Below are positions 1 through 12,700 of a stretch of 64,000 nt of DNA, piece after piece. This stretch comes from Gavia stellata (Eukaryota > Chordata > Aves > Gaviiformes > Gaviidae): NCBI RefSeq assembly GCF_030936135.1, contig NC_082598.1:56946347-57010346 (forward strand). Reading direction: 5' to 3'. The notes beneath the pieces are model-generated. The model ran no database searches. It saw nothing but the letters and a program-made list of their open reading frames with translations, and had not been told where the DNA came from. A program made the translations under genes and the position numbers. Every line of letters begins with the position of its first letter. The stretch's first letter is position 1.

Positions 1-639
1 CATCATGTTCTTCAGTACTAATTTAACGCCAATGTGTTATTCACAGAAATTAAAAAAGTTTAAAACCTTTCACTATGCTCAAAATTTCAGCCATTAGTTG
101 GGCTTTTTCAAGGCTCTAAGTTTGGAATGTGTCATGATCAGTGAAGTCTCACAGTTCAGAGAAAAGTTAACTAAGACAGCTGAGGTTTAATCTAAAAAGG
201 AACAGCCCTTGTGTTCTTCTTCATTAAAGATATTAAGAAATCCCAATTAAAATTTATGCTGCACTACATGAAAATCCTAAATTAGTTTTTTAAAAAAGGT
301 CTTGGTTAAGCAGAAAAGGCTACTTGACAAAGTATTCTTGAACGGCAGACCATGCCAGTTTAATTCTGTCACTACAGTACAGAGACGTAGACTAAAGATT
401 CAAGATTTCTTGATGATTTAACTCCTTCTTGAAACGCAGCACATATTTACACCCACACACAAATTCTGATCAAAATTTATGGACACAATAAAACTCAACA
501 TAAAAAAAATCCTAATTTACAAATGTATCAAAGAGAAACATCCCTCTTGCAACTGATTTGCATTCAGGCAGTACCCAAGATTTACAAGACAATTTGCGCA
601 GAAGACAGAAAACTTTCACCATTATAACAAAAACGTTAC
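1..639 (-). other. PPA2: PPA2 intron 5 (partial)
   Basis: AT-rich intronic sequence downstream of exon 5. Neither strand shows the exon expected to carry the catalytic Asp motif (DNDPIDV). I see no repeat or RNA gene. Confidence 0.7.
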
Positions 640-759
640 CTGTGGGAGGGCACCATAATTCCATATATAACCCTTGTGAGGGAAGATATTTGCCACATAT
701 CGAAGCTTGCCTTTCTTTATATCTTGTTTAATGGGATTCAACGGCTCCTCAGTGGCAAT
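640..759 (-). CDS. PPA2: PPA2 coding exon 5 (residues 103-142)
   Basis: A 120-nt, phase 0-0 exon between a ctgcttag acceptor and a gtaacg donor. It begins [20 protein letters not shown] and ends [11 protein letters not shown]. Arg122 and Tyr137 match yeast active-site Arg78 and Tyr93. His130 stands where I recall Tyr in human PPA1 and PPA2 ([11 protein letters not shown]); yeast also has His there, so it is unlikely to disable the enzyme. The next exon, expected to begin TWEDP, is left of the window. Confidence 0.95.
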
Positions 760-3700
760 CTAAGCAGATCGTGAAAAGAGAGAGAGAGAGAAAGGTAAAA
801 TGGAAAGCAATTCATTCCATACCCAACCAGTTAGAAAGCTCCATCTGGGAGCATGTGCTCGTGGTTTGAGAATTATTAAAAGTACAATGGCCTCACTCTA
901 AATCTCAAGGGTCACGTTCAAAAAGCAGCTTATTAAGGTTTTAAATAACGTTGTGAAGTATGCAAGAAAAAAAATGAATGTAGAAGAGAAAGTCATAAAT
1001 TTATAAGGAGACTGTCATGGTCAAACATAAATACTGGAAAGAGCTTAAGTTAGAAGCTTTTGCACTTTATAGTACAAGTTCAACAGACATACAAATGGTG
1101 GCACAAGCTCTTCAGACAACAGGGGCTTTGACAGCAACAGGGGAAATGTTTTATCTTCTCACCCCCCCGTTCACCGCTCTCCTATTGCATACATCCCTTC
1201 TCTTCATCACCTCTCAGCATACAAATGCTTTTTCATAAGGACAAGTTCTGCATAGTCACAAAATGCCAACTTCATGCAGATTTAGAACAAGTTAATCTAG
1301 CATTAGAAGGCGGCATTCTTATTCCCAAAGAAGCACTCACAGAACGACTGAAGTAATTAAAGCTGAACAGTTTATTGTCATTATCCTTCCCAAAACCTCA
1401 AATACAAACGCACTGCCATATAAGTTACCTACCACACATCAGCTAATTCACTGTAACCATCCTTTCAACACTCCAGACCACAACCCCATCCATGTTAGCT
1501 TGGCTCTTGCTTACAAACACTCACCTGAATGGCATCACATTTGTTACAGGCTATGAGCACACACTGGCTCAGGTGGTACATAGTTTGCATGCATAAGAAC
1601 ACAGCCCTTAGTCCGTATTTGTTTTACAATATCCTTGTAATTTACCCTAAAGCACCACCACCAAAGCCATCCCAAAAGAATTCCACCTTTTCGAACCACA
1701 TCAAACTGTCAATAGCATGCACTTATTCCACAAGTAAACCCTCCCCAAGAGCCGAGATCAAAGTTCATGCGTTTCTGGTTTCACACTTGATTCTACCCAC
1801 TTCTGGTCATAACTTAACAGTGAGGACCTCAAATACGCCACCTGGAACTTTGACAGAAGTGGAGCTCAGCAATGCTTTTTCTTGATGTAAACCGGGACAA
1901 AGAGGAGCAACTGACAACAGCAGGCAAAAGCGTCATGAAAAGCACCTTCAGTAAAATCAAGGGAAGAACAGAAATACAAGAAACTGATGAGCAGGAGATC
2001 TAGCACTGGGGATGTAACAGTGGAAAACATCCATCCTAAGGCAAGGTTTAATTTCCTACAGTCTCCACGGCATGTGAGGGAATCTCAGCACAGAGATGCA
2101 GACAAGACCTGGTATTAGTACCTTACCATAGTCTGGACTGAAGGATTGCCAGGACACAATGGCAAGGCAAGACAACTGCCTTAACGATTAATGCAGGAAA
2201 CTTCAAAGTATATTAAAAGTTATAGATTAGAGAATTACTTCTGGTCTCCTTTATGAAGCCAGAAAAGTCTAAACCCACTGATTTCTGAACCTAACAGGAC
2301 AGCAAACTTTTCTACCCTTGACATCATGTGCCGAGAGAAGGGCAGGGAGAACAACCTGAGCTTTACGCAAAGAGTTAAAACAGCATTGCCAAAGGGAAAC
2401 TCTGCAAAAGAGAATTCAACTTCCACAATAAATCATCATTTTAAAATACAAGGTAAATAGCCAAGGTAACCCTGCTTGCAGAATTAACAGCTGTGATGGT
2501 AAACGCAGTTCAAATGATTTTCCACCATCAGGGAAAGGATAAAACAAAATTCTGAATTAATAGGCTGGGGAGGTTCTTTGGTGTTATTTTTAATAATCAA
2601 AATAGTTAACAGCTCACCACAAACTTCCTTAAAAGCACCCGGGAAGCATCCCTAAAACCAATACATATGTTCAGGAAGACAAGACATATCCTGCTGAGAT
2701 CTGCTGTTTCACTAACACTACAGATGAAGCATTACTCAGCTTCTATATTGTAACTGCAGAGAAACAACCCACTAGGCTCTATTTTTAAAATATCTCCCTG
2801 CAGGAGTAGGTATTTTCAATCACTGAGGTCCCCAAGTATTTTTTTTTTTGTCACAAGGAAATGCTTTTTCATTCGCAACTCCATTTGTCAGGATTCAGCC
2901 TAGCACACTATACAACGGAAATGAGAGGAATTAAATCCTCCGGGTGGAATGCTCTATGAGCAAGCAAGAGTAAGACTAAATGTTGAACAACGTCCTGCAG
3001 GCCAGTACTCTAGGACTCTGCTGCAGGTATGCTGCACTATGCAGTCAGAGGGCTGTCAAGAAGCAGTGTTCACCTGCAGAAACAAAATTAGAACCTCAAC
3101 ACTTCTTATAATCACAAGGAGAGTGTCTATATGCACAACTTCAAATTAATTTTTTAACAGAGAAAATTTTACGTATAAAGAGTAATCCACACTCTGATTA
3201 AACTCTGACTATTGGACGCCACTGCACTGTCGTAACTTTCATAAATGCCTATATAATAAAGGTATTTTTCTTAATTACCTCCATTTTTGCATTTGTCCAA
3301 CGAGGCACTTCTACAATCATATTAAACAGGACCTAAAACAAAAAACAATAACAGAACTGAAAATCAAATCCACTTGGCAATTAGTATTTTAAAATAAGAC
3401 AAATTCTCTCCTCTGTGTTCAGCATCAACATACATCACATCTCTCTGTTCCAGCTGCTTTTACATTAAATACAATTCGTTTAGTTCCACACAATGATATT
3501 CAACCTCCTTGGTTCATCCTTTCCCCACCCCACCCCTTTGAGAGTATGTACAACTACAAGTAGTGGAAATCCACGTGATGTTTTTCTATTCCTGTATCAA
3601 TATTACTCTTCACAAAATGTTCAGAAAGTCCATGGAATGGTTTGCCACAAGGCAGTGGTTCAGTCTACTAGTCAAAGAGGATTGGATGTTTCTATAGGAC

Positions 3701-6700
3701 AGAGTTAGCTTCCCTCAAGCACTGGAAAAGACAATGTTTTGGTTTTTCCCCCTGAGGATTTATATTTTCAGGCCCTCCTCTTTTGCCTCATGCATTTGTT
3801 TTAAAAACCCATGCAAATGCAATAACCACTGACATTTCTGATTCTCAGTCCAACCTGGTTGAAGTGAGGCAAAATGAATCCAAGAGTGATGGCAGAGGAA
3901 GGACATAGACACAGACACCTCATGTTTACATTTGCTTATTAGAAAGAAGGCTAAGTGAAAGTTGTTTTAAGAAGGGGTGTGTGGAAGGAATAAACCTAAA
4001 ACATGTAAACTTCCATGCTTTTAGAAGAAAAATAAGTGATCTACGCCTTTCTTATCAAGGAGGTTAAAGTGACATTTTCCAAAGAGAAGAAGTCTGTGTA
4101 ACTGCTGTAAGGTTTCTTCTTCCGAAGCTGTCAAGAGTTAAGCACTAACAAGGAGTAGAGTATTAATGAAAATGGGTAACTAGACCAAACCACTCAGCAA
4201 TGTCTACAACCTATTTTCTCCTAGATTACTAAAATAAGCCCAAAATGTCACATTGCCTGGAACATCTCTTCATGGACACAGGAAACTCGCATTGGTAGTA
4301 AAAATTGCAACAGTTCAGGAAGGACAAGATATGTTTTTGCAGAAATTTATAGGGAAAAAAATATAAAGTTAAACCAACTGAAGACTTGCACTGACTCTTT
4401 AACTACACTGTAATTAAGGCTCCAGTGGACTCTTAAATATTCGTCCTGCAGCTGCAACAAATACCATTACCAGGGTCAATACCACAGTCTGATTCAAGTA
4501 ATTCCAATGGTTGTATGAGCTTCTCCTCCCAAACAAACCTGGAACGTGGAAAGCAAGAAAGCAAAGGAAAATCCCAGCAGTCACTCAGTGTTTCTCCCAT
4601 GAGATGCCAAGCTAGGCACAACCCTGACAGCAAATTCCCAGCAAATTTAAATTAAATTCGCCATCCATAAGTACTGTGCCCATACTGCAATCAATGGCAT
4701 GTCAGATGGAATCACTTTTCCCAATCAGATCATAACCAAATAAAACAAGAAAAAAAAAAAAAGAAAAAAAAGGAGAAAGGTGCTTCAGATCAGTTTCATA
4801 AAGTACACTTTATGTATATAAGAAGGTTTGAAACAGAGAAGTAATCAGAAAGAGAGCTCAAAGATGTCAACACTAAGCAAGCAGACAGAACAAAGCAACA
4901 TACATGCAGCAGCAGGTAAGGGAAGGGTTGGAAGTCAGCCAAATAAAGTCTGCACATCCATCTGAGAAACACTTGGAAAAAAGAAATGCACAGCATGAAA
5001 GCCAGTACTGACAAGAAACTCTTAGGGAACTGCCAAGCAGGTCAAAGAATTGTTCTGACTAGTAGCTACAGCCAGAAAACTTAACTCCTGGAATTATACA
5101 CGATATCTTCCCCTACACGAAAATCCTGTACGTTTTCCTGACCAAGTTTAATACAACGGTTCAGCAGCCTGTAAATCTTGCTTTTGAGCTTTTATTGGCC
5201 AAGAGTTATTCCAGGTCTTCACCAAAACAGCTCTCGGGGCTGGACAACACCTGGACTGAAATGAATACAATGCTACTCTCAGAAACAAAAAAAGCACTTG
5301 GATTTAACTCAGCTCTAAGACCAGGCCTTCATAATTTGTGGTATCAGTCAAATGTGAATCGTCAAGAGTCTTAAATGTGACAGCCTGACAGATTAATTTG
5401 TATGCAAAAAAAAAATCCCTGAAAGTACTCTCTCTAATGCTAAGCTGCCACAAGCATTTACAAGAGATTAATAACTTCATGCAGTGCTTACATTTAAAAA
5501 TAAAAAGTTTTATTTATAGGGCAATCACATTTTCACAGTGATGAGACAGGATTCACTGGTGTGGAAAGGAGAGCACATTCTAGATAGTTTGACAGATAGA
5601 AAGAGAGAAGTATACTCCTCTGGTTTTTAGGGTTTTCTCCTCCTCTTCGCTATATTGTTTCCTTCCTTGCCTAAATATCACCAGGAATTTTTCCATCACT
5701 CTTATTTTCCCAGACCAAGCACCTATTCCTTCTGAGCACTTGTATGTTCCCCCCCACCCCTTGCTGCAAAAGCATCCTTGCCTCAGCTGCAAACAGAAAT
5801 GCAAGTGTCAGACACCACCTGTCTTCACAGATTACCATCTGCATATGCCATTCAGTGGTTAGTTCTGGATGGTGAATGCATCTGGTAATTGGTATTTTTA
5901 TCCTCATTTTACATCAGTAAAACAAAAAATTCCACCTCACCAAATCCCCAAGTGAGCAGTTCTAACCCCTCAAGCAATGGCGAGACTTTCAACAGCCCAC
6001 TTGACACACCTTCCAGCAACAGAAAAAGAAAAAAGATCTCTCATGAAACAAAAACTATTGCTTTGGAAAGTTTACCATTTAACTGCCCTCAGTATGACAG
6101 CAGTCAACTGGTCTGCCTATGAGATCACTGCAGTCCAGATTTAATCCAACTCTGCAAGTGCCTAACGTAGAAGGGGCTCCATGACAGCAGACTGTACAAC
6201 AGGCCAGACAGAGTAGTTCCTACAGGCTAGCCTCATGCCAACTCTGCTGGCTGATGGTTTCTTCAGAAGGACAGTCTCCTGGAGCATGCAAGAAAAGAGG
6301 AGGAAACAGTTTCCTAGATTCAGAAACAGGAACAGAACCCATCTGCTAGAGGAAGTGACCTGACAGAGCCCAGAGGGACTTTCAACCCAGGGTATTATGT
6401 AGCTTGTTTGACTTGGGGTCAATGTGAACACAAGACAGACATTTGTGCTTATGCTCTATTATACCTTGAAGAGGTGATGGGGGGAAAAAAAAATCCATTT
6501 GCTCAACACAGAGAAGTCAAAAGTGCATTTCCTAATTCCTAAAACTGAATATGAAAATCATCAGAAAATTACATCAGAAGGAACAACCAGTATGTCTAAA
6601 TAATATCCTCTATTTCCTAAGAACTACACACTAAGTACATTACACGGAAACTCACGTAGGATGTAAATAAGTGTTTGCTTTATCGGGGTGTTTTCTTTAA

Positions 6701-9700
6701 CATTGCTCGGCAACTGACCACATTCCATTCCAGTTGAACATCACTTTTCATGTATCATGATCATGTTTTTGCTGAGACAAGCAAAAATGTCATGTCTCTT
6801 TTCACACAGAGAACAGGAACAGTTTTTGTTTTTTGAAATAAGAAAATGACAGAAAGATAAGAAGATATAAAAACATACTTCAACACATTCATACAGCAAG
6901 TGTTGAGAAAAGCAAGGAAAATACAGACTGTTGCAGCCGGGTGAACTGTGAGTCAGCGTTCTCTCCACTAAGACTGATGGCCAAAAATAACTGCTAGCTC
7001 TGGCTGTACAGTTTCTTACAGAAGATAACTCTTTTTGATCAGGGTTTGTTATTACAAACCTGAATATCACAGGAAGAAAGAAAAAAAATTAAGCACGTTT
7101 CTGACACTATTTTTACAACCTGCCCTTCTGGACTCCCATACACCCTTCTCAGAAACAATTCTTCCTTACCTAACTTTCCCTTTTTTGTTCAACTATTTCC
7201 TTTCCCAGTCTTTCCAAGTTCCTTAGCTGGTGCATTTGAGGGGAGGGTTTTGAACAGGTATGATTTTGCCCAAGGGTTGCAACACTCAATGCTCAAGGCT
7301 GAAGGTTCAGCTAATTTGAAGCAGAGGTGCAACCCATGCAGAGCGAGAAAAGTGACAAAACAAAAGAGATAAAGAGAAGAACAGAAACTCAGTATAATTT
7401 CATAAAATGACAAACATCACCACTTTTTAAGGCCTGACTGACATTCACCATCACCCTTGCACAACAGGGAGAAGAGATATGCTAAAGCTTACAACTACTG
7501 TAGTAATTTTTACAGTAGAGTGCTCAAAAAAACCCCAACATCTGAAAGCATTAGAGACAGCATTTGGGGGCTACTGATCCTTCCTCACCGAGAAGCTCTG
7601 AACTCACAAGACAGAGAGAAGAAAAAGCAGCTATCATTTCCATTTCTTTTCTGTCTGCCCATTTGCAATCTTGCAGGGATTCTCACCAGCCACCAACCGC
7701 ACACGGCAGCATGCACCTGAGGACTAAAGAGAACGAAAAAGATGAGCTGCAGTCCAGCCACAGTGTGAACAAAGGATGATGTTTAAAAGGAAAAAAGAAA
7801 AAAAAAAAGGAAAAAAGGAGAAGGAGAATAAGGACTGTCATGAAATACAACCAGAAATAAATGGAGAGGGCCTTGCTTATAAAATGAGTACCCATGTTAT
7901 AAACATTGGGAATGTTAACACTTGCTACAAGGTATAAGGTATAACAAGGTATAACACTTGCTACAAGGTATTTGCCAATGAAAAGAACAAACTAGATGCA
8001 AACAACATCTGGAGACCAAATATACTGTATCTAAATGAGAAGTCAATGGAACTTTTCCAATACAAATTAACATGCCACATAGCAAAAAAAGGAATGCAGT
8101 GCCTAGCATAGATGCAAAGTGCCTGCAGCCTCTTCATAGTGTACTTCCCTCACGTTATAGTGAAAAGGGAATCACACACACTATGGAAGTTTTTACCCAC
8201 AGGTATCCCAAAAGTGGTGTCACACATATTTTCCGATAAACTAGTTACTGGACACATTCACCTGCAAAACTACTCAGTGTAAAACCATGACATGAAAGAA
8301 AGTGAAACACTGACTTTCTCAAGTTTAAGGAACCATTTATTTGAAGTTAAGCTTGATCAAATCACTGATGCAACTTCCTTAGTAAACCAACTCTACTCCA
8401 GTAGATTTTAACTGGACCGCTGAGTGATGATTACTTCTATTGTCAGTATTTGTTAATCTACAAGAACACAAAGCAAGGCTTACAACTGTTGGACACATCC
8501 ATAGAAAAAGGCTGGGCAAGTTCAAGCATCAGAATGAGAGTTTCACTGATAATCTAAAATTTGGAACACACAAATCCCTGAACACACATAATGAACACAC
8601 TACAGCCTAGGTTACATATACCAAAAAAAGGTCTAACGTGACCAAAGAAGGTTACAGGGGCTGTAGTTAAGACAGAATACAAAGTCAGTACAAAGTTTGC
8701 ACCTGTATTGCAGGGGAAATGATGACAGCTTTCCTTTTCTTACGAAACATAACAACTGTATCGTAACACAACTCTGACACCAGTTTTGAAGACTGTTCCA
8801 AGCATGAGGCCCTCTGTCAGATTGCCTATTCAGACTGCATGACCACTCTGATGACCCCTTATATCTCACCTGACTAGTTAATTTATCAGAAGTTTTTGCC
8901 TGACAGAAGGAATTCAACTGAAGTCCACAAGGGCATTCCAGCACTGTGCAAGCCCCAGGATGCAACAAACCAAAAGCTGTCTTGTTTCTTTCTTTCTATC
9001 TTTTTTTCAAATGCTCTTGTGGGTGTACCAAGGCCAACATATTAAATAAAACTTCGTATTCAAGAACACCTGGGTCCTCTGAATGAGATGACATGTGAAT
9101 ACCAAAAACACATGATGACAAGTAGATTAGAAACCCTTTCACTACAGCAGGGAAGCAAGATGTCACATTTGCCTTGCAAAGAAAACGATGACTTCTTCAA
9201 ACCTTGTTCCTGCTAGACACGGAAGACCATATTCAACAATCAGTCTCTGACAGTTTTGACTCTAACCACAGCGGGAACATCCACTCTTCCAGACACAGAT
9301 GTGAAACTTTTGATACCTTTCACAGAGATTTACTTGGGCAGAAGTGGATTCCGAGTGCTTGCAATGCTTAAGACAAAGCAAACGTTCAGATTGCAAGCTG
9401 GTAATAATTTTGAGACTGAAGCTGAATATGATTTTTTCCAGCATAGCTTCTCCTTCAAAATAACTTCTCTCTAGTCTTTGAACAGCCAAAAAAACATCTG
9501 TGAAAGCAAGAAGATCAGTTGTCAACAGTGACTACAAAGCTAAATTTAATTGAGATTTGGGAAGGTCTAAAATGTTGCAAAAAATGGCTGCACTACTGAG
9601 AACAGTTTATACAGAAACACCACAGTGTTTCCCTTAGAGCTACAAGCCAAAACTGCAAACCCGCTAACAGACTTGTACAACGTGCATTCCCCTATCACAT

Positions 9701-12700
9701 GAATGTAGAAAGCTGAAACTCCTCAGTTTTGAGACCACCTTTCCTGGCATCAAGAATGCCAAGAACAATTTAAAGTCGATTAGACAGACTGGAGAGACTC
9801 ATGCAGAATTATCATCATTTTCCATAGCTAAACTGCTATCTGATGAACACCAGTTCAGCACAATTTAACACACTCTTAAGAGTGTTGCCCTTGTGGAGTG
9901 TAACAAATAACTGCCACCCTAAAAGCACGAGTTTTAAAGATGCCACTGTGTTTCCAGGGCAAAAGGAACTATCACCTTTGAATTCTGGCCAAATTCAGTG
10001 CAAGGAACACCAGGTATCAATAGTAGCCTTTGCATCCCTAGACAAGAGTAGGGAGTACAGTGCTTCAAAGGTCTTTAGAAATCAGTACATGGCATTAAAT
10101 CCCTCATTTTCCCTTCATCCCCTGATTAAGCTACGTTTTCCTAAATACAAGCACACAGGGATGCATTTCTGAACAGTCCAAGGTGAGGAGAGGTGCTGAA
10201 GAGCCCAGTGTAAGAAGAAACTGCTTTCCTGAACACAATGATCCCTCTATTTTCTCTCTTCTCCCCAAATCCCAAAGATGATGATGAAAAAGGGGTTTCT
10301 AAATCATATACATTCTTGCATTTCACCATCTAAGAAAAGACCAAGCATGTTTGGGAAGCCTATAGCCTGCATGTTTGTTTGCTTACTTGCATCAGAATCT
10401 CACAATGACTGGAATATACATTTGCCTTTGTTCATTTTCTGTAGTTCTATTAAACCATGGTCCAGAGCTCTCTCACAGCTGGAGCTATGTGAAGCAGCTC
10501 TGGAGTCTACACTGGCCCAGGAAGCAAGCGCTGCTCAGCCTCACCAGCACTTTTCCCCCCAGCTCTATAGGCTGATCCAGAGATCAGAAAAAGAGTACTA
10601 GAAACATGGTTTTCAACAAGCTATCATGCTTGTTTTGAACAGTTGTAGACACTGCATAAAACAGGCTTTACATCTTCGTAACCAGCAGGTATTGGCACAG
10701 TATTCATAAGCAGGTAAAAAACAGAATACTTGACTTCCAGCAACAGCAGTAATTTAAGAATTCACGTTGCAGGACAATGATTTTTGAGAAAGGCTACTGG
10801 CACATACTCTTTCTCCTCAGCAATTCATCTTTCAGGCATGATTCTATGTCTACTGAGTAGTACTTAAATGGGCATCAAGCAACAGGAAATCTAAAAAGCA
10901 TTACCTAGGCATTGTAGCTTGAATGAATCACAGGCCAAAGAGAGAGGAAATACATAGTACAGGAATTGTGTGAGGGCTGGTACAGTAGAACCACCAGTGA
11001 ACCACACACTAGTTGCAACTACCCAGACAGTTGGGACAGTTCTTTCACATCAGATGGGTAGTTACAGTTTTGCAATATGACTGGCCAAACAGATATTGAG
11101 AAGATAAAGGCTGGGGGACACACAGCCACATCATGGCCTTAAAGCATAGTTTGCTTCATTTTTTTCTTTCACCTTCGTCTACTAATTTTTAGCTACTCCT
11201 ATGCCAGGGAAAGCACTGCAAGACACACAAACAAATCTTGTTTCACAGAAGAAGCCTGAGCAGACCTTCCATGGCTTTTTGGGCTTCTGTTAGTCTTAAC
11301 TTCACTGCTGGTTAATGCTGAACCATCAGCAGATGTGATTTTTCTCTCCTTGGGCTTCCCAGATAAGTACAGAAAACAACATCTCCTCAGCTCTAAAAAG
11401 CAGATACTAAGTCTAATTTCTGCCCTAACATACTTAAGATTTCTGAAGTTTTGTATATATACCAAAGATTACCCACAGTCAGAGCATAATAAATATTTCA
11501 TTAATGTGGGGTTTTTTGCAAATGTTTCTGAATGCAATAGCAAAAAAGATAACATATCTACACTGCAATAGTCATAATGAACCTTTCAAAGAGTGGTATA
11601 AAAGTGTTTGCCTTTGAGAACATCTTGATGAATAAAAGAATACTGACATTTCTGGCCCATTCAAAGAGGAGAATATTAAATCCCTTTAAGCTTTCTCCTC
11701 CTAAAAGGCTTGCATTTGAAGATATGTCAACTATATTCAGTGAGAGCAAGTTTACTTCACAGAATAGCAAAGCTACGTTGGAAAGGAAATAGAAGGAATA
11801 GTAAAAAAAAGCTGAGCAGTACCTCACTTCCAGTAGTCTTTGACCTCTTTGCAGGAATCTCTTTATCCTATAGGGAAAAAGTGAAGTAAAGAAGTGTATA
11901 AAGAACATCAGAGAACTATACTGTATTCACATAAATACAGACAACAGTAGTTTTCAGTGCAACTGAAACATCCCTTTGTGAGCATAAAGGCCTAAACTAT
12001 AACTTTTAAAAGTAAGTACTCAGTCCTCTTTCATTGTGAAATTATAATCTTCCAGATGTTAACAGAGGAAGGTAAAAATGTACAAGAACACATCCACTTT
12101 CTCCCAGCTACTAAAAATTTAAGCAGCATTTTAGGCCTGTCCTCAACTGATTAAGAACACAGAGTCATCCTTCTGTTCAATTGAACAAGATAAAAAATAA
12201 ACCAAACAAACAAAACCAGTATGGAAAATAAGGCTGGAATTATCCATCATAAAATAAAGTCCAAAAAGCTTAGACCAGGGGAGGGAAAGAATACAACGTA
12301 CAACTCCTTATGTCGTCGTCTTGCAAAGAAGGCAAAATTAACAGAGACCTTCACAATGCCTCCCTTTCTCGCCCCCCCCCCCCCCCAGGCTGCTATGTCC
12401 TGCAGAATGCTCTTTCCTTGCTCACACACCAAAATGAAAGCCTCTCTACATTGATCAGACATCGCTGTACTGTAATTTAATCCACAGAAAAAAATCACAG
12501 ACTGTAATCCACCCCTCCAAACCTTAAAAGCTAGATGCAGGGACAGCAAGACCTCCAGGGAATGTGTGATGAAAACGCCCATTGCTTTTCCAGCAACAGC
12601 ACCCACTGAACAGAGCATCTTAGTAATGACTCTCTTAAAGAGACTTACCTCTTCCATTGACTAGCACACTTAGGATCTGCTGATCAAAAAGGTTTCATAT

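Noticed and set aside
12247..12657. 136-codon minus-strand frame in PPA2 intron 2
   Set aside because: It crosses the poly-C tract, resembles no known protein, and has no splice connection to PPA2 exons.
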